Positions 44,091 through 53,800 of a DNA stretch of 64,000 nt are shown here, piece by piece. How positions within the stretch are numbered: position 1 is the first letter of the stretch; every line of letters starts with the position of its first letter. Source of the DNA: JAHOYW01 sp963664605. GTDB taxonomy: Bacteria; Verrucomicrobiota; Lentisphaeria; Victivallales; Victivallaceae. The stretch is taken from NCBI GenBank assembly GCA_963664605.1, contig OY761536.1, forward strand, positions 4,216,001 through 4,280,000, read 5' to 3'. The notes under the pieces are model-generated. The model was not told where the DNA came from, did no database searches, and was given only the letters and a program-made list of their open reading frames with translations. The translations under genes were made by a program, and so were the position numbers.

Positions 44091-46268
44091 CTATTTTATC
44101 ATAAGTATCTGAATTGACTCAGGCATAAGTCTAAAATCATATTCAAAAGAATCTGTTATTCGAGAGATTTCTGATAGTTCAGGGTGAATAATACTTACGA
44201 TTGAAGATTCTTTTGTTATTCCATATTCCGGCAAGTTAATCATAAAGTTTCCTGTCTGCTCTTTAGCAGTATGATTGACCAGAACAACACACAATTGACC
44301 GTCCAATTCATAACATCCGCTTAGGACAACCGGAATATCTTTTTTACCTGGTTGTCCTTCTTTCACTATTAAATCCATCTTTTCACAATTTATTTTCAAG
44401 GGCGGTTTCCAGACACCAAGGTTAAGCCATTTCCTTGCAGCCATCCTGGCATTCACCAGCTTTTCCAGATAAACAAGTTTGGGGATAAATTTTTCCTTTT
44501 CATGATCTCCCGGGAAAAAACCGCTAACCATGAGTTGCCCTCCGCCAACCAGTGACAATGCTTCAGCAAAACGGAATGCCGGCATGTTGCTTTCCTTAAA
44601 AGTCTGTACTGTGCCATAAGTTATGTGGTAATCATGATAAACACTATGGAACAACGGTACCGGTAAAGCTTCAAAACAGCCCAAACTGCTGTTGAGATCA
44701 CTTATTTCGCGAGCCAGGTCAGCATCAAAAAGATCAATAAAACATTCAATGACTGATTCGGATGTAATGATACTGTCCGCTTTACGCTTCCGCATATCGC
44801 GGCGAACCTTTTCCAGCAGCTCCCGATAGCCGCGACACCAATGATCGTGTCCCCCGGGAGCATGATTATGGTCTTCGTTAAAACAGGAAACAGCATAGCA
44901 TGATGATACCTGATCGAGGTAAGCTCCGTCCATTCCGCAATTGTCAATAAGGTCATTATTGATCTTACAAATAACATCCTGAAATTTTTGTGATGTCGGA
45001 CATACTGTATGTCCGATGCCATGCCATGAGTCACTTATTTTACCGTTCTCATCCATAACAAGGTGATTTACGCCGTCATTATTCTTGAAGCTTCTGGTAT
45101 TTTCATTCCATAGCCGGGTATTTATGTAAGGTATAACATGGACATTGGCGTCATGAAGCTCTTTAACTCCTTTGACAACAGCATCAAAGACATCCGGATC
45201 GTGCGGGTACATGTGAGGATAAGTATAAGGATTATCGTGAGTCATTCCCGTATATCCATACCAGTGAAAAGCCATTTCACAGCCGAAACGTTCTTTGAGG
45301 TATTTTATCGGAGATACAACATATCGGGGCGCTCCCTGATCGTTAAACTGCCAGTTCCAATACCAGAGATCTGTGTTTTTCAGCCATTCAGGTATTTCAG
45401 TTCTTTCTTTTACAGGCCCTTTTGCACACCAGAATTGTTTGAGGGCCCATTCGCGGTATATTGCCGACGCTCCCCACCAATCCCCCTGGTATGCTCCTAT
45501 TTCACAAGGGTAAAAAGCATTAAAGTCAGCGCCTGCCTCAAGCCGGTTTTCTGGATATTGTTTAAGAGCCATAGCTGCATGTTTGTGAGTATCTCCATCC
45601 GCATACATTCCGAAACGTTTATATAAAGCCTGTCCGTCATGCGCGGCAAAATATAAACCGCCTGTTTCCGGGTTGCCGTAACAGAGCAATTGCATTGTCA
45701 GCATGCCTGGATAAGAAAAAGCAATATCACCGGGGCTTCCTTCAAAGTCGAAGCAGCCGAATTGTGTTCTGGCCCAGGAATCAACAGCTTTAGTCTGCTG
45801 ATTGACAAAAGCAACCGGTGCAGGGATGTTTTCTCCCATCCCGAAAGGGACCGTCAACCAGTCTGTTTTATCTTTTTCATACTTTGTTAAACCGCTTATG
45901 CGGGGATAAGCAACCTGCCAAATCGCTGAATCTGTCTGATTCTTGATGCTGATGGTCCAGCTGGCTGTCGTTGCGTTGTCAGGCAGTAAAACCTGCCCTT
46001 TAACAATCATCTTTCCCCATTCGCCCTGCAAATTCCAAGTGAAAATAAGAATATTCTGCTTGTCGTCAACAATTTTTTTAACAGTCGGATCATTCTGAGG
46101 AGAAACAGTATTAATATTTCCATCTGAATCCCGAAGCTGAATATTAAAGGCTTCTGTTAAATTGCAATGGTCAATAGGTATCGCAACTGTTGGAGATAAA
46201 GCATTTAGTTTGCAAAGCCTTCCTGCCTGATCAAATTCCATGCTTATTTTCTTGTTCTCAAGTTTCAT
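44091..46268 (-). CDS. DUF6259-like TIM-barrel protein (putative glycosidase)
   Basis: A 725-aa protein with an N-terminal beta-sandwich (1 to about 270), a TIM barrel (about 280-600) and a C-terminal beta domain. Barrel motifs include FGCEMAFHWYGYTG, GMDGAYLDQVSSCYAVSCF and SIITSESVIECFID; the aspartate of AYLDQVS and the glutamate of TSESV are good catalytic candidates, as in GH36/GH31-like folds. This matches the DUF6259 group frequent in PVC-phylum bacteria, for which I know no characterised reaction. No signal peptide. It sits in the middle of the PHP operon. Confidence 0.72.
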   Translation of the reverse strand: MKLENKKISMEFDQAGRLCKLNALSPTVAIPIDHCNLTEAFNIQLRDSDGNINTVSPQNDPTVKKIVDDKQNILIFTWNLQGEWGKMIVKGQVLLPDNATTASWTISIKNQTDSAIWQVAYPRISGLTKYEKDKTDWLTVPFGMGENIPAPVAFVNQQTKAVDSWARTQFGCFDFEGSPGDIAFSYPGMLTMQLLCYGNPETGGLYFAAHDGQALYKRFGMYADGDTHKHAAMALKQYPENRLEAGADFNAFYPCEIGAYQGDWWGASAIYREWALKQFWCAKGPVKERTEIPEWLKNTDLWYWNWQFNDQGAPRYVVSPIKYLKERFGCEMAFHWYGYTGMTHDNPYTYPHMYPHDPDVFDAVVKGVKELHDANVHVIPYINTRLWNENTRSFKNNDGVNHLVMDENGKISDSWHGIGHTVCPTSQKFQDVICKINNDLIDNCGMDGAYLDQVSSCYAVSCFNEDHNHAPGGHDHWCRGYRELLEKVRRDMRKRKADSIITSESVIECFIDLFDADLAREISDLNSSLGCFEALPVPLFHSVYHDYHITYGTVQTFKESNMPAFRFAEALSLVGGGQLMVSGFFPGDHEKEKFIPKLVYLEKLVNARMAARKWLNLGVWKPPLKINCEKMDLIVKEGQPGKKDIPVVLSGCYELDGQLCVVLVNHTAKEQTGNFMINLPEYGITKESSIVSIIHPELSEISRITDSFEYDFRLMPESIQILMIK

Positions 46269-46287
46269 AATAAATCCAAATTAATTT

Positions 46288-48636
46288 CTATAATTTTATA
46301 TTTAAAAGCTTCGCGGCATTCAACCCGTAAACTTTTCTAAGTACATCATCCGGCAGATAAATCCCATAAAGCTTCCAGGGGACTTCTCCACCATAATAAT
46401 CAATGGAAAAATATTCATCCCTGGTTTCCATAAACCTGAACCAGTGTTGATAAACTTCTCCTCTGTTTGGCCACATATCATCAGTTCCCCAAATGATTTT
46501 GTCAGGATTTGCCATTATAAAATCACGGGCGCTGTATGGCTGCCGGGCCAAAGTATTCAAACGAGCTGAAATATCAACATAAGCATTGGAGTTTCGGCTA
46601 AGAAATTTTGTAACTCTGCGTAAATCATGAGTTAGCGACGCACAGTGCGGAAAAATAAAATTCGTATTTTTATTTTGCTCCGCAAGACGGAATGCCGCCT
46701 GAATCAATTCCTCATGACTTGGGAATCCCGGAGCTCCCCACCACCATTTACTGCTGGCTTTCAAAGAATCATAATATTCATTTGACGGTTCAATTTTACC
46801 AAATGCCGGTAGAGGATCAGCAATATGGTACAGAACCGGCAGCTTCAATTCCGCCGCAGTATTCCATACAGGTTTTAGTCTTTCGTCGTCAGGAAGGATT
46901 AAATTACCTCCGGCATCCCGGTATGAAAGCCCGAGCTCTTTATATATTTTGATTCCCTTGATGCCGAGTTTAACATCTTCCTGAAGTTTCTTCTCTACAT
47001 AACTGCTCCAGTCTGGATCATCAATCCGGCGGTAGTCCAATCCGGAAAAATGGAAAAAATGCCTCCCCCCTTTTTCGTATACCTTAAAAACCGGTTCGAT
47101 TTCAGCCTGCGGGAAGCTCTCACCAAGCATATTAACTGCGTAACGAACATTGCTTTCAGCCATATCTGCCAGAACCGTGTCCATAGGCTGCCATAAAGTA
47201 TTATAATGAATATGGAAATCAATTGCCGGGAATTTTGCTTTCTTCGGGTGATGTTCCGGCACATTAAGACATGGCACAACCGATGCTTTTGCACTTTCAG
47301 AGTCAGAGTTTATGTCCCTCAACTGTTCATACATTTCCTCCGCAAGCAGCTTTGTCCATCCGCTAAGGCGGTCAATTGCAACATTGCCGAAAATAGACAC
47401 TAGCACCTCATAGCCTGAATCGCTGGCAAGAGCTGATTTTGTCGGGAAATAGCCTGCTCCATCATTTGCATACCCAACTATGAATGTATTTTTAAAAGGC
47501 GACGCCTTTTTGATCTCAATACCTAGTTCACTAAATAGTTCACCAGGAAAACCAATAAATAATGTGTCATTAACAACGATTCCCTGAACAGCAGTATCTA
47601 TTTCACGGTTTGCCGTCATAAAGAGGCGTTTAGCCTGAAGGTTGCGGATGTTAGCGTAAAAAAGTTCCAGGCGTGCTTTGTCAATTTCTTTCACGGGAGC
47701 ATCAGTTGTTGAGATTTCTTTTAATTTTAATTCAGCATCTTTTGCCTCTTTCAATGTTTCCGCAGGAAATTTCATGTTTTTCAATGGCAGTTTCAGTTTC
47801 AGGGCTTTTCCCATTACCTTGGCGGAAGCTGAAGTTTTAATCATCTTAAGCAGGCGGATAGCTTCTTTTCCGATTATGGTTCCATAGTTTTTTGCCTGCT
47901 CAAAAGTTCTATTCGGGATAAATTTCCCCAGAGCCGCATCTTCCGCCGAATAACCTCCGGGATTAACATCCCCGCAGGCTCCATTGAGAAACATTACAAC
48001 AGGATGGTCTTCATGATTAGTTTTGATATATTCACGTGTGTTTCCGGGATAATCCGCGGTCACCAGAAGATTGTCAATGCCAAGAGTTGTTGCGTGACAG
48101 GCATAATTAACAATAACCGCAATTGTTTTGTCAGTTTCAGCATCATTAATCTTCATGACATTCACCGAATTGTCAACGGGGCCGTTTTCAGGGTCTCTCC
48201 GGTTAGCGCCAATGCCTGTGACCTCTCCAACGGCGGAACCTGCCTTTGCCGGACGTCGATAACAATCCGCTTCCATTATCACCCTGACCAGCTTATCTTC
48301 AAGTTCTCTAAGCCATTTCTGATTAAGCAGATTATCACAGTCAAGAGATGGCCCTGAATGAGTATGGGTGGCTGCAATCATAATTCTTTCAGGCTGAATC
48401 GCGGTTTTATAAGAAACCCGCTGGCGGACAGTTTCAACAAATTCCGGCTTTACTCCAACAACATCAAGAGAGCAGATCGCGCTTTTCTGATGACGGTCAT
48501 CAAAAACAAGCGCCGCAGCCTTTAAATCATCGTTAATCCCTGAAGCGCTTCCTTTGCGGTCAAAGTAACCGGCTAAATCAACTCCCGAGGGGGGAGTTAT
48601 ATTTATTTCAGAGGCTCCTGCCAAAAACACACTCAT
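46288..48636 (-). CDS. Neutral-ceramidase-like domain fused to an amidohydrolase domain
   Basis: A roughly 782-aa fusion. Residues 1 to about 450 are like the N-terminal domain of neutral/alkaline ceramidases (AGASEINITPPSGVDLAGYF; zinc motif ATHTHSGPSLD, H91 and H93; NYACHATTLG). Residues about 475-782 are an amidohydrolase-2-type TIM barrel (FPAIDFHIHYN; KGIKIYKELGLS; FIFPHCAS; KIIWGTDDMWP). I chose the ATG at 48636 because AAAGGG precedes it; the longer frame would begin with a TTG at 48663 inside the upstream gene. No signal peptide is seen. The ceramidase fold is also used on non-lipid amides, so the substrate is open. Confidence 0.82.
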   Translation of the reverse strand: MSVFLAGASEINITPPSGVDLAGYFDRKGSASGINDDLKAAALVFDDRHQKSAICSLDVVGVKPEFVETVRQRVSYKTAIQPERIMIAATHTHSGPSLDCDNLLNQKWLRELEDKLVRVIMEADCYRRPAKAGSAVGEVTGIGANRRDPENGPVDNSVNVMKINDAETDKTIAVIVNYACHATTLGIDNLLVTADYPGNTREYIKTNHEDHPVVMFLNGACGDVNPGGYSAEDAALGKFIPNRTFEQAKNYGTIIGKEAIRLLKMIKTSASAKVMGKALKLKLPLKNMKFPAETLKEAKDAELKLKEISTTDAPVKEIDKARLELFYANIRNLQAKRLFMTANREIDTAVQGIVVNDTLFIGFPGELFSELGIEIKKASPFKNTFIVGYANDGAGYFPTKSALASDSGYEVLVSIFGNVAIDRLSGWTKLLAEEMYEQLRDINSDSESAKASVVPCLNVPEHHPKKAKFPAIDFHIHYNTLWQPMDTVLADMAESNVRYAVNMLGESFPQAEIEPVFKVYEKGGRHFFHFSGLDYRRIDDPDWSSYVEKKLQEDVKLGIKGIKIYKELGLSYRDAGGNLILPDDERLKPVWNTAAELKLPVLYHIADPLPAFGKIEPSNEYYDSLKASSKWWWGAPGFPSHEELIQAAFRLAEQNKNTNFIFPHCASLTHDLRRVTKFLSRNSNAYVDISARLNTLARQPYSARDFIMANPDKIIWGTDDMWPNRGEVYQHWFRFMETRDEYFSIDYYGGEVPWKLYGIYLPDDVLRKVYGLNAAKLLNIKL

Positions 48637-48646
48637 AATATTCCCT

Positions 48647-50644
48647 TTATTGTTTTTTTTCAATATATATTGGGTTGGTTACTGCATAATGTCCTTTGCG
48701 TCCCTTAAGATATACAAGAGACAACATCCAACCGGAAGACTTGCAGGTAAAACTCAATTTTTTATTTAAATCAAATACCGATGAGGCATTGACTGGATAT
48801 TCCCAATCGGCAGAAGCTGTTGAAATATGATCTTCAACAGTTATGCTTTCAACAACCTTGCCATTGAAAACTAAATCAATACGGTCCAGCGGCAATAAAC
48901 TTTGACAACTAATTTCAACCATTAACTCTTTGACGTTTTCATCGAAAACAAGAGTATCACCGGAAATAAAACCGTTAACTTTCAAACCAGGTAAAACAGG
49001 AGCCCAAACGCAAAAACTGCGGCCATCCCGGAGTGATTCAATAATCTTTTTCCGGCTCGGCTTGCCTTTGATGTAGCAATAAACACGTTCAGCGCCCGGA
49101 GGATAAAAATCAAAATGGTGTGTATCTGTTCCGGCAACGGCACTTAAGCGCCGTCCTTTGTTCAGTAAATCAAACCATATTTCCAGTAACCGTTGTTTAA
49201 AACTGTAATGGTGATTGCCGGTTGATACTTCAAACACTTTGAAAAAGTCGTATTCTCTAAGCACTTTTTCTCCCTCGCAGGCTCCATGCATAGGGTGGTT
49301 TAAAACACAAATTACCGGGCGCTGACGGCTGTCCTGGTTCATTACTTCATTGAAAATCTCGGAAACAGTTTTGGGCAGAAACTCATTTAAGCCGGTTTCG
49401 CCATTAACCAGTTCTTTTTCTGGATGAACAAAATCCTTTATATTTAACGCGTTATAGTGATTTGGAGGCTGATGAGTATCAGTTTCAACCCCGGGAATGC
49501 CTATCACACCGTTATTAGATGAAAGCTTTTTGACCAGCTTCATACCTTCCGGGCAGGTTTCTTTGTAGCTTCTGTTGGCGTGATCGGTAAATGCCATCCA
49601 GTCAAGGCCATTGCATTCAGCGGCATGGAAGAGCTCTTCGATAGTCCCGGTTCCATCAGAAATGCTTGTGTGCACATGTATATCTCCGCAATAGCAATCT
49701 GCAGACCGTAATAACCCTTTCCTGACAGTGAACTTTAATTTAATTTGAGACTCAGAAATAATTTTTAAATATTTCCTGACAGGGATATATTCATATCCAT
49801 GTTCCGCCTGAATCATATAGTTTCCTGGCGGAAGTGATATGTTTTGTCCAGGAGTTTCTGTATAAACAGCTTTCCACCATTGTTTTCCTCTGAAAATATT
49901 TATTCTGCATGGGAAAAACATATTGTTCTCATCAACCGTTTCTACACAAAGCTTTGTCACAGGCAATGGCTGCGCAGGAGGATTGAAGAAAAATCTAAGT
50001 CTTTCTCTAACTGCCACAACTACAGGAGTTCCGTTATGATGTATTCGCAAATTAACAAGCCGGGTGGATGTATTTTGCAGACTGATCTTATGCACATATC
50101 TGTTTTTTGCGGAAGCAAGATAAGGTTTTGTATTGACTGGTTCGCATGAGATTTTATTTTTAGTTGAATCCAGGAATTCCAGCTTGGAAATATCACCTGT
50201 TGCTGAAAACATAAAGCTCCTGACGCATTCCGGTACTTCTATGTATAAATTAACAATTCCCGGGCATTCCGGCTCAATAGCCAGCGGGCTTCTGGTATGT
50301 GGATAACAATAAATACCGGAATTATCAGATAAGCCAAACTTTATTTTTTCTACAGTATTACCAGCTAATACAATAGACCATTCGCCTTTAAGAGGATTTT
50401 TAAATTCTATTTCTCCATTTCTCTTTTGTATGGTTTTTTCCTGTATTTTGCCAGATGGATCTATAAAAATAAGTTTTATCTTTTTCGAATATTCCCGGGA
50501 ATATTGAATTGTTATTTTTTTACATTTTTTCACCTCGAAATTAAGCCGTAATGGTTTCAGTCCAATTACAGATGGATTTTCATCAGGATATAATTTCAAG
50601 CAGGTAAACAAGGATTCACCTGAGTCTGTATTTAAATTATTCAT
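48647..50644 (-). CDS. PHP-domain metallohydrolase with beta-rich N-terminal domain
   Basis: A roughly 665-aa protein. The first 320 residues are beta-rich and not recognised. A PHP domain (about 320-580) follows, with CGDIHVHTSISDG, WMAFTDHANRS, GIPGVETDTHQPPNHYN, VLNHPMH and GTDTHHFDF. About 85 further beta residues end the protein. It is the first gene of the five-gene operon; the ATG at 50644 lacks a clear ribosome binding site, and a TTG lies 9 bp upstream. It is the largest of three PHP proteins in the operon. Substrate unknown. Confidence 0.78.
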   Translation of the reverse strand: MNNLNTDSGESLFTCLKLYPDENPSVIGLKPLRLNFEVKKCKKITIQYSREYSKKIKLIFIDPSGKIQEKTIQKRNGEIEFKNPLKGEWSIVLAGNTVEKIKFGLSDNSGIYCYPHTRSPLAIEPECPGIVNLYIEVPECVRSFMFSATGDISKLEFLDSTKNKISCEPVNTKPYLASAKNRYVHKISLQNTSTRLVNLRIHHNGTPVVVAVRERLRFFFNPPAQPLPVTKLCVETVDENNMFFPCRINIFRGKQWWKAVYTETPGQNISLPPGNYMIQAEHGYEYIPVRKYLKIISESQIKLKFTVRKGLLRSADCYCGDIHVHTSISDGTGTIEELFHAAECNGLDWMAFTDHANRSYKETCPEGMKLVKKLSSNNGVIGIPGVETDTHQPPNHYNALNIKDFVHPEKELVNGETGLNEFLPKTVSEIFNEVMNQDSRQRPVICVLNHPMHGACEGEKVLREYDFFKVFEVSTGNHHYSFKQRLLEIWFDLLNKGRRLSAVAGTDTHHFDFYPPGAERVYCYIKGKPSRKKIIESLRDGRSFCVWAPVLPGLKVNGFISGDTLVFDENVKELMVEISCQSLLPLDRIDLVFNGKVVESITVEDHISTASADWEYPVNASSVFDLNKKLSFTCKSSGWMLSLVYLKGRKGHYAVTNPIYIEKKQ

Positions 50645-50693
50645 TAATTTCAACTTTATTTTCTCAAATGGTGATGCTATACCTATTAATCTA

Positions 50694-50721
50694 TTATTAA
50701 GGATATTTTCTGCTTTTTCAA
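50694..50721 (-). promoter_or_regulatory. Candidate promoter of the PHP operon
   Basis: Minus strand: TTGAAA (50716-50721), 16-bp spacer, TAATAA (50694-50699), in the 207-bp gap before the first PHP gene. This gap carries no copy of the 40-bp operator, and I see no convincing terminator for the preceding giant gene. Confidence 0.35.
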
Positions 50722-50851
50722 CCTAAATTACAAATAATTTATCATTACTGTGAAAATAAACACTTTTTCCAGCTTTAATAAACACCTTAAAATAAACATA
50801 GGGTTTTTCATTTTTAATACTAAAATTTATCCTGCAACTTACAAATTCATA

Positions 50852-53800
50852 CTAATGGATATCTATATTCAGAGTTTCTAATATATAGTTAACAGTCCTA
50901 AGCCTTTTTTCTTCACTCAATTTTGCGGGATAAATGAATACGTGTGACATGCGGGAGTTAACAGCTTCTCCTCCTGTAGTTGAGGCAAAGAGACTGAGAT
51001 AAGCGTTATAGGCTATTTCATTACCCGTATCTAAAGCCTTACTGCCTTGCCGCTCATGATTGTAGAGAACCTCCATGATTTCAGCGGAACTTGAAAACTC
51101 AGCCGTTAATACTGTCAGGTTATTAACTCCAAGAACAGGCATATTCTGGATGTACTTGGACCCGCCTCCTTCCAATTGGTCAATGCGCCAGACTGTACCT
51201 TGATCCTTATATGAGTACAGCCTCCAGGTATTGCTGGATACATGACGTTGACTTTTAGCGGGATTCACGCTTTGCATGCTTATGTCGGCAACAATAGTCA
51301 GTTCTTCCGGTGAATTCAGATTAGAGTCAGACCGCAGCAGATAATCATCAACCCCGTCACCTTCAACCATCGCCATTCCGTTCTGCGCGTTGAAAATAAG
51401 TTTTGGCTGATAACTGCTGGTTGATTGGCTGACATCTTTGCCGGAACCGCTCTGGTCATACCAGGTTTTGACATAGAATGTGTTTGCCGAACCATCTATC
51501 CAGCTTCCTGTTGCAGAAGTCTTGTATTGGCTTGTTCCACGCTTTATATCATAAATATCAAGCTCAACGCTGTCATTGCGCCTTACTTTCATTATTGCCA
51601 CGTTATCGGGACATCCTGCTAATCGTTCTGTTGCATATGCACATAATGTTTGCGAAGTATAAGGCACTCCCAATCCAAGTTTTCCCATTATGTAATCAGC
51701 AGCCCTTGCGCTTTTCTTTTCATCCAGTTTTGCAGGGTACAGGTAAACATGTGACATGCGTGAATTTACCGGCTCGCTGCCTGTTGTAGATGCAAACAGA
51801 CTGAGATAAGCGTTGTAGGCAATTTCACTATTGGAGCTTAAAGCCAGATTCCCTTCTTGTTCATGGTTGTAACAAACCTGCATTGTTTCATCCAGACTTG
51901 AAAAGTCAGCTGCCAGGACCGTTGGATCATCTACACCAAGAACAGGCATGCTTTGAATACATTCAGACCCTCCGCCTTCCAACTGGTCTATGCTCCAGCT
52001 TGTATCAATATCCTTGTACGAATACAACTGCCAATTACTGCCGCTTATATGGCGTTGACTGTAATCCGCATTCAAGCTTTGCATAGTGATATCAGCAAGA
52101 ATAGTCAGTTCTTCCGGTGAATCCAGATTGGAATCATAACGCAGCAGATAATCGTCAACCCCGTCGCTTTCAACCATCGCCATTCCATTCTGCGCGTTGA
52201 AAACGAGTTTTGGCTGGTAGCTGCTGGTCGCCTGGCTTACATCTTTGCCGGAACCGCTCTGGTCATACCAGGTTTTAACGTAAAATGTGTTTGCTGAACC
52301 GTCTGTCCAGCTTCCTGTTGCAGAAGTCTTGTATTGACTTGTGCCCGGCAGTATATCGTAAATATCAAACTCAACATTATCATCGCGCCTTACTTTCATT
52401 AGCGCTACATTAGCAGGACATCCTGTAGACCTTTCTGTCGCATAAGCACATAATGCTTGTGGAAGATAAGGAGCTCCAATGCCAAGTTTGCCTGTAATAT
52501 AATCAATGGCCTTAATTCTTTCTTCTTCGTTTAGCTTTACAGGGTACAGGTAGACGTGTGACATTCGTGAATTAACGGGCTCTCCGCCTGATGTTGATGC
52601 AAAAAGGCTGAGATAGCTGTTGTAAGCAATTTCACTGCCCGGATCTAATTCCTGATAGCTTTCACGCTGGCGGCCGTAGCAGACCTGCATAGCTTCAGTT
52701 AAACCCGAAAATTCAGCAGTTAAAACAGTCGAGTCATTCACTCCAAGAACAGGCATGTTTTGAAGATATTCAGCTCCTCCGCCTTCCAACTGGTCAATAC
52801 GCCATGTCGTGCCAATGTCTTTGTAGGAGAACAGTCTCCAGGTATTGCCGGAAACATGACGTTGACTGTAATTCGTGTTCAAGCTTTGCATAGCAATACC
52901 AGCGACAATAGTTAATTCAGTTGGTGAATCCAAACTGGAATCATATGCCCGTTTAAGATAGTCATCAACCCCGTCACCCTCAACCATAGCCATTCCGTTT
53001 TGCGCGTTGAAAACGAGTTTTGGCTGGTAGCTGTTTGTTGACTGGCTTACATCTCTGCCATAACCGCTCTGGTCATACCAGGTTTTGACATAAAATGTAT
53101 TTGATGAACCATCTATCCAGTTTCCTCCGGAAGAAGTCTTATATTGACTTGTGCCCGGCAATATATCGTAAATATCAAATTCAGCATTGTCATCGCGTCT
53201 TACTTTCATTATTGCCACACCCGATGGGCAGCCTTCCAGACGTTCCGTCGCGTAAGCGCATAATGGACTGAAATCAGTCGGTATTGCAGTATTTGCCTCA
53301 TCCACAAAACTCATTGTAAGCGTTACGGTGTTTGAATAACCTTCCTCAACATATCCCTGCTCCTCTGGAACTGTTCCATACCAGCTGAATATCCATTTGT
53401 AATTGGGCTGACCGGCAATTATATCGCGCCTGGCTGTTACGACCATGCCGCGGTAATAGTCCGTGTCGGTTTCCAGGGAACTGGCTTCAAGGCGGATAGT
53501 GCCGTCTTCATTATGAAATTCGATCCATTCAACATTGTCATAGCTTATACTCCAATATGTATCCGCTGAAGAATCATATGCCGGCAACCTGATGGCTTGA
53601 TAGGTGTTATCCTGATATTTAATAGTTGCATCGGTCCCCCAAAAAGCTGTATCATCCTCGCTGACGAGCGAATGACTGAACCAGCCGAGTTCGCCTGGAT
53701 AAGCATAGGTGTCTTCCGGAGCTTCATAAGTGATTTCCCAAATAACTGATGATGCGGAAACAGTCATTTCCTGGCTGTAAGGAATATTTCCGTTAAGGCT

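Noticed and set aside
50645..50851. A fifth operator copy upstream of the PHP operon
   Set aside because: I looked for both half-sites with 21-bp spacing on both strands; only loose AT-rich similarity (for example AAATTACAAATAA) is present.
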